6,547 nucleotides of DNA from an uncultured Halieaceae bacterium (GTDB lineage: Bacteria; Pseudomonadota; Gammaproteobacteria; Pseudomonadales; Halieaceae), in NCBI GenBank assembly GCA_938045215.1, contig CALINF010000264.1:1-6547 (forward strand), written 5' to 3'. The translations under genes were made by a program, and so were the position numbers. Shown piece by piece: positions 1 to 6,383 of this stretch. The notes beneath the pieces were generated by a model, which did not search any database, was not told the DNA's origin, and was given only the letters and a program-made list of their open reading frames with translations. Each line of letters opens with the position of its first letter. Position 1 is the stretch's first letter.

Positions 1-1
1 C

Positions 2-1165
2 GTTATCAATATTGCCACAGGCAACATCGACAAGCCTGGCGGGTCGATGTTTACCTTACCGGCCGTAGACCAGATTCATAACACCAGCACTGGTGGTTTC
101 GGTCGCCATCACAGCCGCGTCCGCGGACTACCTGAATTCGACCGGGAGATTCCCGCGTCTACGTTAGCTGAAGAGATCACTACCCCGGGCGACGGGCAGG
201 TGCGTGCGCTGTTTACAGGCGCGGGCAACCCTGTGCTGTCGACGCCGAACGGTCGCCAGCTTGATAGCGCGTTGGAACAGCTGGAGTTTATGGTGTCGCT
301 GGACCCCTACATCAATGAAACCACGCGTCATGCAGACATCATTCTGCCGCCCACTTCACCACTGGAACACGACCACTACGACATCGGCTTTCACACCAAC
401 GCGATCCGCAACACCACCCGCTTCAACGAACCGGTGTTTGACAAACCCCAGGACAGTCTCCACGACTGGGAGATCTTTACGGCACTCGGCGACCGTGTTG
501 CCCAGGCAATGGGACTGGAGCCACGTCCGCCACGCGCACCGCATGAGATCATCGAAGCAGGCTTGCAGGTAGGGCCTTACAGCGAGAGTCGCGGTAGCGA
601 GCACAAGCTGTCGCTGGATGTTTTGCGAGCCAATCCTTCGGGCATTGACCTCGGGGCCCTCGTGCCAATGTTGCCAGAACGATTGTTCACACCGAACAAG
701 CGTATCAACTGTGCTTCCCCGTTACCCATGGGCGACCTACACAGGTTGTATGAAGAATTTTCTCAAAAAGGTGACGACGGCTTGCGCCTCATTGGACGAC
801 GTCACGTGCGCTCGAACAATTCCTGGATGCATAACTACCATCGATTGGTGAAAGGGAAGGATCGATGCACTCTGCTCATGCATCCACACGACATGCAGCA
901 GCGCAAAATTGCCGACGGAAGTGCGGTTGCACTAAGTTCTCGCGCGGGCAGCGTAACGGTTCAGGTCCAGCAGTCTGAAGATGTAATGCCTGGCGTGGTC
1001 AGCCTACCGCACGGCTACGGTCACAACCGCACCGGCATACGGATGGACACCGCGGTGGCAAACGCTGGCGTGTCCTGCAACGATGTTACAGACGAGCTAT
1101 TTCTCGATAAACTGTCGGGGAATGCTGCGATCAACGGTGTGCCTGTTACGGTTGCGTCAGCGTGA
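2..1165 (+). CDS. Molybdopterin-dependent oxidoreductase, C-terminal part (5' truncated by window edge)
   Basis: This is the C-terminal 387 residues of a molybdopterin (bis-MGD) oxidoreductase of the DMSO reductase superfamily. The frame is open from base 2, and the residues before the first ATG at 47 (NIATGNIDKPGGS) are typical internal family sequence, so that ATG is not the start. Visible family features are the GNIDKPGG block, GAGNPVLSTPN (a nucleotide-cofactor loop region), and the ADIILPPTSPLEHDH segment common to formate dehydrogenase and nitrate reductase-like enzymes. The C-terminal molybdopterin-dinucleotide-binding domain starts near visible residue 261 (LRLIGRRHVRSNNSWMHN) and contains PGVVSLPHGYGH (330 on) and GVSCNDVTDE (356 on). 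The N-terminal Fe-S motif and the Mo ligand, which would separate formate dehydrogenase-like from nitrate reductase-like enzymes, lie outside the window. The substrate therefore cannot be named. Family assignment is firm; the reaction is unknown. lemA follows after 48 bp with no visible terminator. Confidence 0.93.
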   Translation, partial: VINIATGNIDKPGGSMFTLPAVDQIHNTSTGGFGRHHSRVRGLPEFDREIPASTLAEEITTPGDGQVRALFTGAGNPVLSTPNGRQLDSALEQLEFMVSLDPYINETTRHADIILPPTSPLEHDHYDIGFHTNAIRNTTRFNEPVFDKPQDSLHDWEIFTALGDRVAQAMGLEPRPPRAPHEIIEAGLQVGPYSESRGSEHKLSLDVLRANPSGIDLGALVPMLPERLFTPNKRINCASPLPMGDLHRLYEEFSQKGDDGLRLIGRRHVRSNNSWMHNYHRLVKGKDRCTLLMHPHDMQQRKIADGSAVALSSRAGSVTVQVQQSEDVMPGVVSLPHGYGHNRTGIRMDTAVANAGVSCNDVTDELFLDKLSGNAAINGVPVTVASA

Positions 1166-1213
1166 TTCGTGCGATCTGATTCAGTACACCCACAACACGG
1201 GGAATAGAACACC

Positions 1214-1810
1214 ATGGACATTTCAACCATAGTATTCTGGCTGGTATTGCTAGGGGCGGTGATTTACGTCATCAATATCTACAACACCCTGGTCACGCTG
1301 AAGAACCGTTTTCTGAATTCGTTCTCGCAGATTGAAGTTCAGCTTAAGCGGCGCTACGACCTGATTCCCAACCTCGTAGAAACAGCCAAGGGTTATCTGG
1401 ATCACGAGCGTGAAACATTGGAAGCCGTGATCTCCGCACGCAATGAGGCGGCGTCTATTCTCAAGGGTTTGAGTGACAGCAGTGTTGGGGGAGAGGCGAT
1501 GAAGCAACTCGCCGGCGCTGAAAATGCACTGCAAGGTGCACTGGGCAAACTCAACATCACCATGGAAGCCTATCCTGACCTTAAGGCCAGCGAGAACATG
1601 CAGCAGCTGTCGGAAGAGCTGACCACGACTGAGAATCGCATCGCCTTCGCCCGCCAGGGCTACAACGATGCGGTAATGACCTACAACACCTACCGCCAGA
1701 CGTTCCCGCCAGTGTTTTTCGCTGCGCGATTCGGTCACCCCACCGACGCAGAGCTACTGGAGTTTGACGACACGGAGCAAATCCAGGCCGCGCCCAAGGT
1801 TTCCTTCTAA
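1214..1810 (+). CDS. lemA: LemA family membrane protein
   Basis: This is a 198-aa LemA family protein, the usual length for the family. Residues about 5-22 form one hydrophobic N-terminal membrane segment. It is followed by the family signature YNTLVTLKNRF (23-33) and the hallmark RRYDLIPNLV (46-55), then a long helical region. A second conserved block runs from about 119 to 158 (AYPDLKASENMQQL, then NRIAFARQGYNDAVMTYN). The body is expected to be a helical bundle anchored in the inner membrane; the molecular role of LemA is poorly defined. The ATG at 1214 is preceded by GGGGA (1199-1203) at about 10 nt spacing, and the membrane anchor begins right after it, which supports this start. The M48 peptidase gene begins 45 bp downstream. 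LemA genes often sit beside membrane M48 peptidases, so cotranscription is likely. A weak sigma70-like pair (TTGCGT at 1152-1157 and TCTGAT at 1175-1180, 17-bp spacer) lies upstream, but I would not rely on it. Confidence 0.95.
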   Translation: MDISTIVFWLVLLGAVIYVINIYNTLVTLKNRFLNSFSQIEVQLKRRYDLIPNLVETAKGYLDHERETLEAVISARNEAASILKGLSDSSVGGEAMKQLAGAENALQGALGKLNITMEAYPDLKASENMQQLSEELTTTENRIAFARQGYNDAVMTYNTYRQTFPPVFFAARFGHPTDAELLEFDDTEQIQAAPKVSF

Positions 1811-1855
1811 TCCCTGCGTCGCAGGCAAATTGCACGCCACGAAGCACGGCCTGAC

Positions 1856-3817
1856 ATGGATTTCTTCGAGCAGCAGGACGCCGCAAGGCGCAATACCAGA
1901 TTACTGTCACTACTGTTCGCGGTTGCCGTACTGCTTCTGATACTGCTGACCAATCTGCTGGTCGCAGGATTTCTCTGGTTTGGCCAGGACTACAATCTGT
2001 ATGTTGGCAGCCGCGAGGGTATGCAGGGCTTTCTATCGTATTTCAGCTGGGCCCGCTTTGGCAGTATCGGGCTCGCCATTACGGCCACTGTGGCGCTTGT
2101 GGTTCTGGTGAAATGGTGGCAGCTCTCAACCGGCGGCAAGACCGTTGCCGAAAACATGGGCGGTACCCGCATTGTGCCGCAAACCGACGATCGAGCAGAG
2201 CGACGCTGCCTGAATGTTGTGCAGGAAATCGCGCTGGCTGCAAACATGCCCGTACCCGCAGTGTACGTGCTAAATTCGGAACGAGGCATCAATGCGTTTG
2301 CAGCAGGTATTGCACCTACCGACGCAGTTGTTGCTGTCACACGGGGAACCCTGGAACACTTGACCCGCGATGAACTACAGGGCGTTATCGCGCACGAGTT
2401 CAGCCACATCCTCAACGGGGACATGCGTCTCAATATTCGGCTGGCAGCAATGCTCAAGGGCATTACCTTTGTTGGTGATGTAGGTCACTTTCTGCTGCGC
2501 GCCAGTTCGCGCCGTCGAACCGGCGGCTCGTCCAAACGTGGTAATGCAGCGGCGCTACCTCTGCTGGGCCTGGCATTGTGGGTTCTGGGCTGGCTGGGCG
2601 GCCTCGCGGCTGGCTTTATCAAGGCAGCCATCAGCAGGCAGAAAGAATATCTGGCCGATGCATCCGCCGTACAATTTACCCGACACGCCGATGGCATCGG
2701 TGATGCGCTGAAAGTGATCGGTGGCTACATTCCTGGCACTTTGGTGCACGCGGCCAGAGCGAACGAGATGTCGCACATTTTTTTCGGCCAGATACAGCAC
2801 AGCCTGTGGCAAGTGTTTGCGACCCATCCCCCGCTGGAGAGCCGCATTCTGCGCATTGATCCGCGCTGGAACGGTGAGTACATCAAACGCAAGGTGCGTC
2901 ATTATGACGATACACCCTCTCGGCCAGGATCTGGTGAGGTGGGCGTGGGGCGCGCCGCCCTGGTTGCCGCCGCAATGGCATCCGCCGCGGATAGCCTGGA
3001 GAATACGCAAGAGGTTGTCTCCGACGCCGACTTTGGCCCCACGCCCGAGGCGCTGGAGCAGGAGCTGGCACAGCGCCATGACTTGCCCACTGCGTTCGTG
3101 CAGCAAAGTCGAGAGCCTCTGGGCGCCAGTGCGCTGGTGCTTGCACTCCTGTCCAGTCGTGATCCCAGCGTGCTTAAAAAGCAGCTTACGCTGATTGAGA
3201 ATAGTCATCCCCAATCCATGGCAGACATGGTGTATACCGTAACTCCCGGCGTCCAGCAGTTGGCACCGCCTCAACGCCTGCCGCTACTGGAGCTGTGTAT
3301 CCCGACACTCAAAAGTATGTCGCTGGCCCAGTATCGCGTTTTCAAGAACACCCTGCTGCGTGTCATACAAGCCGACAGCAGAACCGAGTTGTTCGAATGG
3401 TGCTTTTTTCAACTCGTTAGGCATTGCCTTGATCCCGAATTCTTTGCGGTAAAACCCAGCAAACCACGCTTTCGTTCGCTCAAAAAAGTTCGCCAGCCTA
3501 TCCAGGTGGTGATCTCGGTGTTGGCTCATGAGGGGGTGGGTGATGCACAACGCGCATTCGCACTCGGTGTAAGTGAACTGGGTATGAACAAGTTGGCGCT
3601 GATGCCACGCGAGCAATGCAGTGTTTCACTCTTTAGCAAGTCTGTGCATGATCTGGCCGACTGCTACCCGCTGCTCAAGCCCAGGCTGCTCAAGGCAATG
3701 GCTCTGGCAGCTGCAGAAGATGGCGTAGTGTGTGAAGTTGAGCGCGAGATTATCGCCAGCATAGCGGCTGTTATGGACTGCCCGGTACCTAACGACCTGC
3801 GTGAACGCTATAGCTAG
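1856..3817 (+). CDS. Membrane-bound M48 family zinc metallopeptidase with long C-terminal extension
   Basis: This is a 653-aa integral membrane metallopeptidase of family M48 (HtpX/Ste24-like), probably involved in degrading or processing envelope proteins. The zinc site is complete: HEFSH at residues 180-184 (H180, H184, catalytic E181) and the third ligand E264 in KEYLADASAV. The late family motif HPPLESRI is at 324-331. Hydrophobic segments lie near 16-42, 69-86, 195-215 and 236-258. Typical HtpX proteins are about 290 residues, so residues about 340-653 are a large extra region. Its end (about 598-653, with AMALAAAEDGVVCEVEREII) resembles a TerB-like helical domain with its conserved acidic DG...E pattern; this is a resemblance by eye. 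The start MDFFEQQDAARRNTRLL directly before the first membrane segment is typical of this subfamily, although the upstream ribosome site is weak. It follows lemA by 45 bp, very likely as an operon. The function of the C-terminal region is unknown. Confidence 0.94.
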   Translation: MDFFEQQDAARRNTRLLSLLFAVAVLLLILLTNLLVAGFLWFGQDYNLYVGSREGMQGFLSYFSWARFGSIGLAITATVALVVLVKWWQLSTGGKTVAENMGGTRIVPQTDDRAERRCLNVVQEIALAANMPVPAVYVLNSERGINAFAAGIAPTDAVVAVTRGTLEHLTRDELQGVIAHEFSHILNGDMRLNIRLAAMLKGITFVGDVGHFLLRASSRRRTGGSSKRGNAAALPLLGLALWVLGWLGGLAAGFIKAAISRQKEYLADASAVQFTRHADGIGDALKVIGGYIPGTLVHAARANEMSHIFFGQIQHSLWQVFATHPPLESRILRIDPRWNGEYIKRKVRHYDDTPSRPGSGEVGVGRAALVAAAMASAADSLENTQEVVSDADFGPTPEALEQELAQRHDLPTAFVQQSREPLGASALVLALLSSRDPSVLKKQLTLIENSHPQSMADMVYTVTPGVQQLAPPQRLPLLELCIPTLKSMSLAQYRVFKNTLLRVIQADSRTELFEWCFFQLVRHCLDPEFFAVKPSKPRFRSLKKVRQPIQVVISVLAHEGVGDAQRAFALGVSELGMNKLALMPREQCSVSLFSKSVHDLADCYPLLKPRLLKAMALAAAEDGVVCEVEREIIASIAAVMDCPVPNDLRERYS

Positions 3818-3902
3818 CACTAGCTTTCAGGCAGAAGTGGTCGATCTCACCTGAGTCACTTTCGTTTCTGAAAATTCCTGCTAAGGTAAATGACAGCAGA
3901 TT

Positions 3903-3918
3903 GGGTGAAGGATCACCC
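3903..3918. other. Short perfect inverted repeat (possible leader hairpin or operator)
   Basis: GGGTGA, AGGA, TCACCC forms a perfect 6-bp stem with a 4-nt loop, 57 bp before the AraC-type start codon. It is followed at once by a weaker stem, GCTG (3919-3922) with CAGC (3929-3932). No T-run follows, so it is not a terminator. It could be a transcription factor half-site pair or an RNA hairpin in the leader; chance is also possible for a 6-bp stem. Confidence 0.3.
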
Positions 3919-3960
3919 GCTGCAGAAACAGCTTCATCTCCCATCCCATTACCCAGAACA

Positions 3961-3967
3961 AGGAGGT
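3961..3967 (+). promoter_or_regulatory. Strong Shine-Dalgarno of the AraC-type gene
   Basis: AGGAGGT is a near-perfect anti-16S complement ending 7 nt before the ATG at 3975. It decides the start in favour of 3975 over the second ATG at 3981. The in-frame stop TGA at 3906-3908, with no start codon between it and 3975, confirms that the protein cannot extend upstream. It is the clearest ribosome site in the window. Confidence 0.85.
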
Positions 3968-3974
3968 TCCGGCT

Positions 3975-4370
3975 ATGGATATGCAACACATCGCGACCCG
4001 TGGAGAACAGGGCTACGCCCCTCCCCCACCCAAGCCCCGCCATTTCGCGTTATCGCGCACAACTGACAGAGTGCTCCAGATCCTGCTCGAAGAAGATCTT
4101 GCGAGAGTCAGGGCAGATCGCGTCGCAGAGGAACTCGGCATCAGCGGCACTACACTGCGCCGGCGTCTGCGCGGCGACCACACCAGTTACCAGTTTCTGC
4201 TCGACAGAGCGAGACAATATCGCTGCGAGAAACAGTTACGAGAAAAGTGGCTGCCGGGGAAATGTCTGGCCGATGATCTGGGTTATCTCGAGGTGAACAG
4301 CTTCTACCGCGCCTTCCGGCGCTGGACAGGCATGAGCTATAGCCAATACAAGGTTCAGTACTGCTTTTAG
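3975..4370 (+). CDS. Stand-alone AraC-type helix-turn-helix DNA-binding protein
   Basis: This 131-aa protein consists almost only of an AraC/XylS-family DNA-binding domain. The first helix-turn-helix spans about residues 46-73 (RADRVAEELGISGTTLRRRL) and the second about 98-127, with the family-typical ending SFYRAFRRWTGMSYSQY. The first 45 residues include a PPPP stretch and a short helical lead-in, with no room for the usual sensing or dimerisation domain of about 150 residues; an in-frame stop upstream shows this is not a hidden longer gene. It is expected to act as a cytoplasmic transcription regulator, but no ligand-binding part is present, so how its activity is controlled is unclear. 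Regulation may be through its own amount or a partner protein. It converges on the diguanylate cyclase gene, with 17 bp between the two stop codons. Target genes cannot be told from the sequence. Confidence 0.9.
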   Translation: MDMQHIATRGEQGYAPPPPKPRHFALSRTTDRVLQILLEEDLARVRADRVAEELGISGTTLRRRLRGDHTSYQFLLDRARQYRCEKQLREKWLPGKCLADDLGYLEVNSFYRAFRRWTGMSYSQYKVQYCF

Positions 4371-4387
4371 CCGATGGAATCAGCGTA

Positions 4388-6208
4388 CTATGCTGTCACC
4401 CTCTGGCTACCGACCATTACCCTGTTGCGGCCTGCCGCCTTGCCTTCATACAGGGCGGCATCCGCGCGGGCAATGCAAACCTCAAGCGTCTCGCCTTTGC
4501 GGAAAGTAGCAACACCAAACGTCAGGGTAATAGAGAGTCGCTGCCCTTCAAAATCAAATACGTTGTCGCCGATCGTGTCGCGCAGCTTTTCCGCCAGTAA
4601 CGCTGCACCGTTGGAGTCGGTTTCCGGCAGTAAAAGAATAAACTCCTCACCGCCCCAGCGTCCCAATCGGTCAATATCGCGTATCCGGTCGCGCAAGATC
4701 GCGGCCGCACGTGAAAGGACATGGTCACCACAGGCGTGGCCATATTTGTCGTTGAACGATTTAAAATTATCGATATCGGCCAGAACGATACTGAAGCCTT
4801 TGCCGCCACGGAACATCCGCTGCACCTCCACCTCGGCCTCTTCCCTGAAACCACGACGATTGTACAACCCTGTCAAAGGATCCACCCTCGCGGCCTCGCC
4901 CAGTTGCTCGTTGGCTATGCTCAAGGCTTGCGTGCGTTCGGCCACAACTTGCTCCAGGTGACTCATATTGGCAGTAAAGCGATTTGCCAGAGAAACGGCC
5001 ATGGCCAGCATAATGGCAACGAACCCAAACGGGACAAGTCGGGTGGTATCAACCGCTACAAAATCAATCAGCAGGTCATTCACGCAGGCAGCAATAAATA
5101 TCAGCACACCCAGAAACAGAGTACGGGCTTCCGGATGGCGGTCGCGCAATTTGTGCAACATCAGCACGGGCGTCAGCACAAGTGCAGGCACGGTCCATAC
5201 CTGCCAAATTCGCAGCGTTTCAGCGTGAATATCATGGCCCGGGACCAGCACCACAATCAGAGCAGCCACAGGAAAGCTGAGTTGATACGTGCGTAAGTAT
5301 CGCCCTATAGGTTCGTCCAGCAATGACCACACAGTTTGTATCGCCAGTGCCGGGAACAGGTAGATAGCACCAAACTCGATTTTTTTGTAGGTCAGGAACG
5401 GAATGTCTACTGCATATTTCAGTTGACTAAGCATCAACCCATAAATGCCAATATTGACCGCCATCAGACCAAACCACAGGAAGCTGCTCAGCTGTGGGTT
5501 TCGACGATAGAGATAGATATGGTAAAGGCCAAAGCCAACAAAAAACAAACACGCCAAAACTTGCGGCAACTGACTGAGCACACCATCCACTACCAGACCC
5601 GCGTAGTTGCCAATTTTGAATTCACCATCGAACGGGCCACTACCCCAGCGTGCCGGTATGCCGCCTTCTCCGCCCCAGACTCGCAACGCAATAACCACGG
5701 TACCGTCTTTGGCGATCGCAGAGGTTGGCAAGGGGTAGATGTACTCCCGATCATATTCGGGTTCACTGAGCGGAGGCAGCTTACCGCGCCCTCCCAGAAG
5801 TTTGCCACCGGCATAGAGCTCATAGGCGCTCATTACCTTACCAATACGAATACCGAGCTGCTCTCGGTCTTCCCAGAGCCCGGCATCGCCCGACTCCAGC
5901 TCAATGGACAAACGATACCAGGCGAACTGCTCTACGCTTGGGTAGCCACCCAAGGCCCAGCGATCCGGTACCCGGCGTGTATCCCACCCAGTATCATCTA
6001 GTGCAGGTGATGACCACGAGGCATCATCGCCCAGTTGAAAGCGCCAGCGGCCATGCAAAGAAAAACCCAGGCCGAGGTCTTCTTCAGTGACCAGCGGCAC
6101 AAGATTTGTCGAAACAGACTCCACCACCTGCGCCATAGCCAAAGGTGCTGTCAGAAAAGACAAGACCAGAAGCAGCGCAGGTTGGAATGATTTTCTAAGT
6201 GCTATCAT
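4388..6208 (-). CDS. Membrane diguanylate cyclase: periplasmic galactose-binding-like domain, 7TM-DISM, GGEEF
   Basis: This 606-aa inner-membrane sensor enzyme is predicted to make cyclic di-GMP from two GTP. Order of parts: signal peptide (1-26, likely cut after PLAMA); periplasmic domain about 45-200 resembling the galactose-binding-like fold of GH2 N-terminal domains (GRWRFQLGDDASW, then FAWYRLSIEL), as in 7TMR-DISM receptors; seven membrane segments near 214-234, 241-263, 278-297, 309-325, 336-352, 362-384 and 391-408; a coiled-coil linker 411-440; and a GGDEF domain from DPLTGLYNRRGF (443). The active site GGEEF is at 519-523, and an RxxD inhibitory site (R510, D513) stands five residues before it. 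The enzyme should therefore be active and product-inhibited. The frame stays open upstream to an ATG at 6352, but those 48 residues look non-coding, while the ATG at 6208 directly begins a good signal peptide. The periplasmic ligand is unknown; a carbohydrate is plausible from the fold. Confidence 0.93.
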   Translation of the reverse strand: MIALRKSFQPALLLVLSFLTAPLAMAQVVESVSTNLVPLVTEEDLGLGFSLHGRWRFQLGDDASWSSPALDDTGWDTRRVPDRWALGGYPSVEQFAWYRLSIELESGDAGLWEDREQLGIRIGKVMSAYELYAGGKLLGGRGKLPPLSEPEYDREYIYPLPTSAIAKDGTVVIALRVWGGEGGIPARWGSGPFDGEFKIGNYAGLVVDGVLSQLPQVLACLFFVGFGLYHIYLYRRNPQLSSFLWFGLMAVNIGIYGLMLSQLKYAVDIPFLTYKKIEFGAIYLFPALAIQTVWSLLDEPIGRYLRTYQLSFPVAALIVVLVPGHDIHAETLRIWQVWTVPALVLTPVLMLHKLRDRHPEARTLFLGVLIFIAACVNDLLIDFVAVDTTRLVPFGFVAIMLAMAVSLANRFTANMSHLEQVVAERTQALSIANEQLGEAARVDPLTGLYNRRGFREEAEVEVQRMFRGGKGFSIVLADIDNFKSFNDKYGHACGDHVLSRAAAILRDRIRDIDRLGRWGGEEFILLLPETDSNGAALLAEKLRDTIGDNVFDFEGQRLSITLTFGVATFRKGETLEVCIARADAALYEGKAAGRNRVMVGSQRVTA

Positions 6209-6214
6209 GCGGCG

Positions 6215-6220
6215 ATTATA
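6215..6220 (-). promoter_or_regulatory. -10-like TATAAT next to the diguanylate cyclase start
   Basis: An exact TATAAT on the minus strand ends 6 nt before the ATG at 6208. If used, transcription would begin at or about the start codon, giving a leaderless message. The spacer-appropriate -35 position reads CCCACT, a poor match. A GAGGT at 6222-6226, 13 nt from the ATG, is an alternative ribosome site and would need a promoter further upstream. The two readings exclude each other. Confidence 0.3.
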
Positions 6221-6316
6221 GACCTCGAAACTCAGATAGTGGGTGCCCGGGCCAAAAACCTTGAACAGAGTCACACTACTGCCGTGGCAGCGCAACAAAT
6301 CCAGCAAAGCGTACCC

Positions 6317-6322
6317 TATAAT
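6317..6322 (+). promoter_or_regulatory. -10-like TATAAT upstream of the WecA-like gene
   Basis: An exact TATAAT on the plus strand lies 61 bp before the ATG at 6384, predicting a leader of about 55 nt. The expected -35 position (6294-6299) reads AACAAA, which is weak, so only the -10 match supports this site. Confidence 0.35.
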
Positions 6323-6383
6323 AATGTGCATCAGGGAACGGACCGATTGCATGGACGCTAAACGGTAATCGAGCTATCAATAC

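Larger units (their letters stand above)
3818..3974. other. Intergenic leader between the M48 peptidase and the AraC-type gene
   Basis: This is 157 bp without a gene. It holds several short inverted repeats: AAGTG at 3835-3839 with CACTT at 3857-3861; CTGCT at 3878-3882 with AGCAG at 3895-3899; and a perfect 6-bp hairpin at 3903-3918. No convincing -35/-10 pair was found; the best guess is an extended -10-like TGCTAAGGT at 3879-3887, which matches poorly. No strong intrinsic terminator for the lemA/M48 unit is visible. The only candidate is a short stem over the M48 stop codon (3812-3825) followed by just three T residues. Confidence 0.4.
6209..6383. promoter_or_regulatory. Divergent intergenic region between the diguanylate cyclase and WecA-like genes
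   Basis: This 175-bp region should carry the promoters of both divergent genes. A consensus -10 TATAAT occurs on the minus strand at 6215-6220 and another on the plus strand at 6317-6322. The latter AT-rich block also reads TATTAT on the minus strand (6318-6323). No good -35 element stands at 16-18 bp from any of them. The region is somewhat AT-rich around 6316-6326. The promoter role is inferred from gene orientation. Confidence 0.5.

Noticed and set aside
47..1165. ATG at 47 as the true start of the molybdoenzyme gene
   Set aside because: The frame is open upstream to the window edge, and the residues before it match internal family sequence, so the gene is simply cut by the window.
1152..1180. 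Sigma70-like promoter (TTGCGT, 17 bp, TCTGAT) before lemA
   Set aside because: It matches only 3 of 6 and 4 of 6 consensus bases and overlaps the end of the upstream gene; not enough to list as a feature.
2555..3274. Minus-strand open frame of 239 codons inside the M48 gene
   Set aside because: It is antisense to a well-supported peptidase gene, and its composition (Cys/His/Arg/Gln-rich) is typical of a shadow frame.
3812..3825. Possible terminator hairpin AGCTA/TAGCT over the M48 stop codon
   Set aside because: The stem is only 5 bp, AT-rich, each arm is close to self-complementary, and it is followed by just three T residues; too weak to call.
3901..4296. Open reading frame of 131 codons overlapping the AraC-type gene in another frame
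   Set aside because: It overlaps a recognisable AraC domain, has no ribosome site at its start, and its product is Arg/Ser-rich without family features.
4427..4438. GC-rich inverted repeat GCGGC-CT-GCCGC near the cyclase 3' end
   Set aside because: It lies inside the cyclase coding sequence, has a 2-nt loop and no T-run, and encodes ordinary conserved GGDEF-domain end residues.
5336..6001. Plus-strand open frame of 221 codons opposite the diguanylate cyclase
   Set aside because: It is antisense to the clearly coding 7TM and periplasmic parts of the cyclase and shows no recognisable domain.
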